This document shows positions 61,120 to 64,000 of a stretch of DNA of 64,000 nt, piece by piece. This DNA is from Sulfuritalea sp. GTDB lineage: Bacteria > Pseudomonadota > Gammaproteobacteria > Burkholderiales > Rhodocyclaceae. The position numbers and the translations under genes are program-made. Each line of letters starts with the position of its first letter. Within the stretch, counting starts at the first letter, position 1. The stretch is from contig JALNYT010000008.1 in NCBI GenBank assembly GCA_023229685.1, positions 75,051-139,050 of the forward strand, written 5' to 3'. The notes beneath the pieces are model-generated. The model ran no database searches. It had not been told where the DNA came from and saw only the letters and a program-made list of their open reading frames with translations.

Positions 61120-62832
61120 TCAGGCCGCTTCGAAGTGCTCCAGCATCAGCTGCACGGTCTGCGTGCCGTTCCACTCGTTGATATCGACGCGAAAGGCGGC
61201 GCGGATGCGATCGGGTGCGCCGCTGGCAAATTCGTCGGCAAAATTGAACTGGATGGCGTCGAAGCGCTGGCCGCCCTTTTGCAGCTTGAGCTTGAGGTGC
61301 TTGTCTTTCAACACGCGCTGATTGAGTACCTCGAAACTGTCGGCGAACAGCGGCGCGGGAAAGGCCTGGCCCCAGACTTCCTGCTGCATCAGGCGCACCG
61401 CTTCGAGCGAGAAGTAGCCGGATTCGAGCGGGCCGTCGGTTTCCAGGGTGCGCGTGAGTTCCGCCGGCGAGAGCAGTTCGCGGCAGACCTTTTCGAACGC
61501 GGCTTCGAATTCGGCGAGGCGATCTTGGTTCAGCGTCAGGCCGGCCGCTGCCGCGTGGCCGCCGAAGCGCAGCAGCATGCCCGGATGGCGCTTGGCCACC
61601 AGGTCCAGCGCGTCGCGCAGGTGCAGGCCGGGAATCGAGCGGCCCGAAGCTTTCAGCTCGCCGGTGTTGCCGCGGGCGAAGGCGAAGGTCGGGCGGTGCA
61701 GCTTCTCCTTGACGCGGCCGGCGAGAATGCCGATCACGCCCTGGTGCCAGCCGGGGTCGAACAGCGTCAGGCTGGCGCGGTTTCCCGCGTCGAGCGAGTC
61801 GAGCAGCAGTTCGGCATCCTCGCGCATGTCGGCCTCGATCACGCGCCGCTCGCGGTTGATGGCATCCAGCTGCTGCGCGATATTCATGGTGCGGCTCGGG
61901 TCGTCGGTGGTCAGGCACTCGATGCCCAGGGACATGTCGGCCAGCCGGCCGGCCGCGTTGAGGCGCGGGCCGAGGGCGAAGCCGAGATCGAAGGTGGCGG
62001 CGCGAGCGGGTTCGCGGCCGGCGACGGAAAACAGCGCGCGGACGCCGGCCTGCATCTGCCCGCCGCGAATGCGTGCCAGGCCCTGGGCGACCAGGATGCG
62101 GTTGTTGCGGTCCAGCGGCACCACGTCGGCCACGGTGCCCAGCGCCACGAGGTCGAGCAGTCCGGCCAGGTTCGGCTCCGGCTGCGCGGTGTAGGCGCCG
62201 CGGCGGCGCAGTTCGGCGCGCAGGGCCAGCGCCACGTAGAACATCACGCCGACGCCGGCCAGCGCCTTGCTCGGAAAATCGCAGCCGGGCTGATTGGGGT
62301 TCACGATTACGTCCGCCGCCGGAATTTCGTCGCCCGGCAGATGGTGGTCGGTAATCAATGTCGCGATGCCGTGGCGTTTGAGCTCCGCCACGCCTTCGAC
62401 GCTGGCGATGCCGTTATCGACCGTGATCACCAGGTCGGGCTTTCGTGCCGCCGCCAGTTGCGCCACTTCCACCGAGAGCCCGTAGCCGAGCGTGAAGCGG
62501 TCCGGCACTAGGTAATCGACCGTGGCGCCCATCATGCGCAGGGCGCGCAGGCCGACCGCGCAACCGGTGGCGCCATCACAGTCGTAGTCGGCGACGATCA
62601 GGATCTTGCGGCCGGCGGCAATGGCGTCGGCCAGCAGCACCGCTGCCGCGCCGGCACCCTTGAGCCGTTCCGGCGAAAGCAGGGCGCTGCTGCGCGTATC
62701 GAGTTCTTCCATGCTGCGGATGCCGCGCGCCGCGTAGAGCCTGGCCAGCAGCGGATGCACGCCGCCCTGTTCGAGGGTCCAGGTGGTGCGCGGCGGAATC
62801 TCGCGCACCGTGATGCGGGTGAGGTCGCTCAT
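61120..62832 (-). CDS. recJ: Single-stranded-DNA-specific exonuclease RecJ
   Basis: RecJ degrades single-stranded DNA 5' to 3' in recombination and mismatch repair. The 570-aa protein has the DHH phosphoesterase motifs VADYDCDGATGC, ITVDNGIAS, ITDHHLPGDE and VGVMFYVALALR, then the DHHA1 motif RFGGHAAAAGLTL and a C-terminal OB domain. ATG 62832 overlaps the stop of the upstream gene (ATGA), so the two are coupled. Confidence 0.95.
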   Translation of the reverse strand: MSDLTRITVREIPPRTTWTLEQGGVHPLLARLYAARGIRSMEELDTRSSALLSPERLKGAGAAAVLLADAIAAGRKILIVADYDCDGATGCAVGLRALRMMGATVDYLVPDRFTLGYGLSVEVAQLAAARKPDLVITVDNGIASVEGVAELKRHGIATLITDHHLPGDEIPAADVIVNPNQPGCDFPSKALAGVGVMFYVALALRAELRRRGAYTAQPEPNLAGLLDLVALGTVADVVPLDRNNRILVAQGLARIRGGQMQAGVRALFSVAGREPARAATFDLGFALGPRLNAAGRLADMSLGIECLTTDDPSRTMNIAQQLDAINRERRVIEADMREDAELLLDSLDAGNRASLTLFDPGWHQGVIGILAGRVKEKLHRPTFAFARGNTGELKASGRSIPGLHLRDALDLVAKRHPGMLLRFGGHAAAAGLTLNQDRLAEFEAAFEKVCRELLSPAELTRTLETDGPLESGYFSLEAVRLMQQEVWGQAFPAPLFADSFEVLNQRVLKDKHLKLKLQKGGQRFDAIQFNFADEFASGAPDRIRAAFRVDINEWNGTQTVQLMLEHFEAA

Positions 62833-63839
62833 TTCGGCATCAGTTCGCTTAAGGCACGCGGTTTGCGCCAGAATTTCCACAGATCACGGCGGCTGACCTG
62901 CAGTTCGGCGCTGGCCAGATCACCGGGGGCGAGCACGCGCAAGGCGCCAAGCCGGCCGCTACGCAGTGCGCCGAGCGCCGGCACCAGCCAGTCGGCCTCG
63001 AGGCGGGCCAGTTGTTCGCGCCAGATCGTTGCATCGCCGGTGCGGGCCGGATGCTCCAGCGCGGGATGGAGCGCCAGCGGCCTGCGCGCTACAGCACTGC
63101 TGAAGCCAGCTGGCAGGGCAGTGCCGTCGATCTGCAGCAGGCGGGCGATGCCCTGCGCGACCGGGTCGTTGCTCCAGAGTGCGTCATGCACGCTGGTCGT
63201 GGCGCTGTTGTCAAACTCGGGCAGGCGACCGCCGCCCCAGGGCCAGAGCGAATTCACCAGTGGCCGCCCGGCGGCTTCGCGCGCCTGATTCACCGGGTGG
63301 GCATGCAGCAGCATCTGCGCTTCGCTGATGGCATGGCGCCACGCCGCGTGTGCCGCATCCAGCGGCAGCAGGGCGGCAGCGCGACCGACCGCTTCGGGCA
63401 GGTCCTGAAAAGCGGGAGCGGCGGCAGACAGGCGCAGGTTCCAGGCGTGCGGCGAGATCACTTCAAGCTGGCCCAGCGCGGCAAAAGTCGGCGCCAGCGA
63501 GACGGCGAGGGCATTGGCCTCGTCGCTGGTCAGTTCCAATCGTTGCGGATCATCGACGATCAGCGAGCGCTGCTCGAAGCGCAGCCGCACCGGATCGAGA
63601 CAAAGCCATTCGTCATTACCCGGATGTTCGTGCAGCGCAAGGCGACGCAAGGCTGCCGCAGAGAGCGGCGCTTCCAGCCGGCAGATTTCGGCCAGCGCCA
63701 TGGAGGTGCTCAGGGGTGGGCGGTGACGCAGCCGGCCGCGTCCAAGCAGGGTGGCAAAGGCGGGCAGGGGCAGGTCGTAGGTGAGGTCCGCGAGCGCCTG
63801 GCGCGTCCAGATGAGGCCAGGCACGATGAGCGTCAGCAT
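62829..63839 (-). CDS. RpfE-type protein (phosphoglycerate-mutase-like annotation)
   Basis: A 336-aa protein beginning MLTLIVPGLIWTRQALADLT and containing DEWLCLDPVRLRFEQRSLIV-like and NSLWPWGGGRLP motifs, which are typical of the betaproteobacterial protein usually annotated RpfE-type or cofactor-independent phosphoglycerate mutase and found directly upstream of recJ. True activity is unknown. It is divergent from lolC. Confidence 0.75.
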   Translation of the reverse strand: MLTLIVPGLIWTRQALADLTYDLPLPAFATLLGRGRLRHRPPLSTSMALAEICRLEAPLSAAALRRLALHEHPGNDEWLCLDPVRLRFEQRSLIVDDPQRLELTSDEANALAVSLAPTFAALGQLEVISPHAWNLRLSAAAPAFQDLPEAVGRAAALLPLDAAHAAWRHAISEAQMLLHAHPVNQAREAAGRPLVNSLWPWGGGRLPEFDNSATTSVHDALWSNDPVAQGIARLLQIDGTALPAGFSSAVARRPLALHPALEHPARTGDATIWREQLARLEADWLVPALGALRSGRLGALRVLAPGDLASAELQVSRRDLWKFWRKPRALSELMPK

Positions 63840-63878
63840 GAGCGCATGTTAACATGCGGCGCCAAACCAAAAAATCCA

Positions 63879-64000
63879 ATGACCTACGAACTCCTGATCG
63901 GACTGCGCTACACGCGCGCCCAGCCGCGCGAAGGCGTGGCCAACCGCTTCATCTCCTTCATTGCGCTGATCTCCATGCTGGGACTGGCCTTGGGCGTGGC
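63879..64000 (+). CDS. lolC: Lipoprotein-releasing ABC permease LolC, partial
   Basis: The first 40 codons before the window ends (MTYELLIGLRYTRAQPREGV, then a first membrane span FISFIALISMLGLALGV). This is the conserved N terminus of LolC/LolE permeases, which release outer-membrane lipoproteins from the inner membrane with LolD. Truncated by the window edge. Confidence 0.9.
   Translation, partial: MTYELLIGLRYTRAQPREGVANRFISFIALISMLGLALGV

Overview
The window is a 64 kb GC-rich stretch that reads as a chromosome segment of a betaproteobacterium, most likely a Rhodocyclales/Sterolibacteriaceae-type anaerobe. The evidence is the era-recO-pdxJ-acpS-nagZ order, prfC, recJ next to an RpfE-like gene, lolC, a fused indolepyruvate:ferredoxin oxidoreductase, and the general protein style. 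The taxonomic placement is inference.

Layout. 1-4.1 kb: housekeeping run (possible rnc tail, era, recO, pdxJ, acpS, nagZ), interrupted twice by a CACAGAG inverted-repeat cassette. 4.2-6.2 kb: a small mobile-integron remnant on the minus strand, with two gene cassettes (a Kdo hydroxylase and a PLD-like protein), two good attC sites and one half site, and no integrase in view. 6.3-9.2 kb (-): EamA exporter, spermidine-synthase-like protein, Hsp33 lacking two zinc cysteines, ArsC/Spx-like protein. 9.3-15.7 kb (+): DUF2157/DUF4824-type membrane pair, then a MacAB-like export operon (adaptor, ATPase, two permeases). 15.7-21 kb: gene-poor, with small exported proteins, gene fragments and a diheme cytochrome c. 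21-28 kb: sensor proteins, pilU, moeA, moaA. 28.2-31.8 kb (-): Mla/MCE lipid transport operon, a DUF302 protein and a Met-rich exported protein. 32.1-33.3 kb (-): ferredoxin reductase.

The centre of the window is 33.6-45.2 kb (+): a TetR regulator followed by a complete, tightly packed bamBCDEFGHI set, the ATP-independent class II (tungsten) benzoyl-CoA reductase complex. BamB is an aldehyde:ferredoxin-oxidoreductase-family protein, BamC and BamD are iron-sulfur proteins, BamE is a double HdrA-like flavoprotein, BamF is MvhD-like, and BamGHI are NuoEFG-like. This enzyme is best known from strict anaerobes (Geobacter, sulfate reducers, Syntrophus), while denitrifying betaproteobacteria usually use the ATP-dependent class I enzyme. 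Upstream, an FNR-type site, a perfect TetR-type palindrome and a -10 element line up with class II FNR geometry, which suggests an anaerobically activated, repressor-gated operon. MoaA, MoeA and FdhD, encoded in the same window, could help supply and sulfurate the pterin cofactor.

45.2-64 kb: HD-domain/zinc-ribbon protein, epoxide hydrolase, FdhD, diguanylate cyclase, a YXWGXW-type exported protein, indolepyruvate oxidoreductase with a divergent Lrp regulator, an exported OB-fold-like protein, methyltransferase, GST, prfC, ribbon-helix-helix protein, DJ-1/PfpI protein, recJ, an RpfE-like protein and the start of lolC. No tRNA, rRNA, CRISPR array or intact insertion sequence was seen.
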